A stretch of DNA of 64,000 nt from positions 10,654,235-10,718,234 of the forward strand of contig OZ038382.1 of the NCBI GenBank assembly GCA_964036045.1, written 5' to 3'. The position numbers and the translations under genes were made by a program. This DNA comes from Eutreptiella sp. 'Long Island Sound 2002'. Taxonomy: Eukaryota; Euglenozoa; Euglenophyceae; Eutreptiales; Eutreptiaceae. The stretch's first letter is position 1. Each line of letters starts with the position of its first letter. The notes under the pieces are model-generated. The model did no database searches. It was not told the origin of the DNA and worked only from the letters and a program-made list of their open reading frames with translations. Positions 63,745-64,000 of this stretch are shown piece by piece.

Positions 63745-64000
63745 GGACTGGCAGTTTGCCGCCACGTACCTCAAAGAGCTGATCCGAATCGAGGGTATTC
63801 CTGCGAGTCAAGGGCAAGCTCGCGCACCCGTGCGTGACATCACCGTCCGCGGCCTGCGGTTCACTGGGGCGCGTCAGACGCTGCTGGAGCCCCACGGGCT
63901 GCCCAGTGACGGGGGCGGCGACTGGGCCTTGGCGAGGACGGCAGCGCTGGTCGTGCAGGATGCGGAGCGCGTGACAGTGGAGGGCTGCACATTCGCGCGT
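63745..64000 (+). CDS. Beta-helix protein, exon 5 (runs off the window)
   Basis: The acceptor tcctcgtcacccag enters in phase 2. Joined to exon 4 it reads GPPPK-DWQFAATYLKELIR, then IEGIPASQGQARAPVRDITV, RGLRFTGARQTLLEPHGLPS and DGGGDWALARTAALVVQDAE, then RVTVEGCTFAR at the window edge. The last part is the first rung of a right-handed beta-helix (I-T-V-x-G-L-x-F-T-G ... V-T-V-E-G-C-x-F). The stop is outside the window. Confidence 0.88.

Noticed and set aside
1-64000. CRISPR array, rRNA genes or bacterial operons
   Set aside because: No regular repeat-spacer structure, no rRNA sequence and no operon-like gene packing; introns and microsatellites show nuclear eukaryotic DNA.

Overview
The window looks like nuclear DNA of a photosynthetic eukaryote with a complex plastid. 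Genes are sparse and split by GT-AG introns; the spacers hold microsatellites, minisatellites, inverted-repeat elements and about 35 long poly-G or poly-C runs. Two genes carry the bipartite plastid presequence known from euglenophytes and peridinin dinoflagellates: a signal-peptide-like stretch, a Ser/Thr/Arg-rich stretch, then a second hydrophobic stop-transfer segment. Canonical GT-AG introns, and splice-acceptor-like sequences just upstream of several ATGs (possible spliced-leader sites), make a euglenophyte the best guess. This is inference.

Layout. 0-13 kb: an mTERF-repeat exon (minus, 3278-4389), a two-exon plastid-targeted small membrane protein (minus, 7019-7625), and an 851-bp inverted-repeat element (9969-10819) holding one copy of a recurring small RSTG(E/K) domain; a second copy lies beside it. 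13-20 kb: an LCIB-type carbonic anhydrase fused to ankyrin repeats (minus, 13205-15307), a broken leucine-rich-repeat array (17590-18135), a 198-bp deletion derivative of the 9969 element (18545-18742), and a 12-repeat LRR gene (minus, 18961-19981). 20-26 kb: dispersed repeats with little recognisable coding. 26.4-39.7 kb: one kelch-repeat gene on minus, with eleven recognised exon segments, ten of them intact and all using phase-1 junctions where both ends can be read. Its introns hold several minisatellites, including a dyad-rich array at 35.3-37.0 kb.

40-50 kb, with a more AT-rich look: three related copies of a gene for a PHD-like zinc-finger protein (43.9-44.5, 47.5-48.3 and 48.7-49.6 kb). 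The middle copy sits inside an element with near-identical 57/59-bp terminal inverted repeats, and two kinds of palindrome arrays lie beside the copies. All copies show frame breaks, so this looks like a mobile family in decay.

51.1-64 kb: a secreted right-handed beta-helix protein (plus). Its five exons (51149-51727, 53970-54597, 55645-55783, 59594-59875, 63745 to beyond the window) join in compatible phases. Its introns carry microsatellites, a GGTTGGC inverted repeat, a foldback element (58557-59532) with a third copy of the RSTG(E/K) domain, and an antisense small gene with a one-base frameshift (61952-62321).

The best candidates for something undescribed are the PHD-finger/palindrome element family at 44-50 kb and the inverted-repeat elements carrying the RSTG(E/K) domain.
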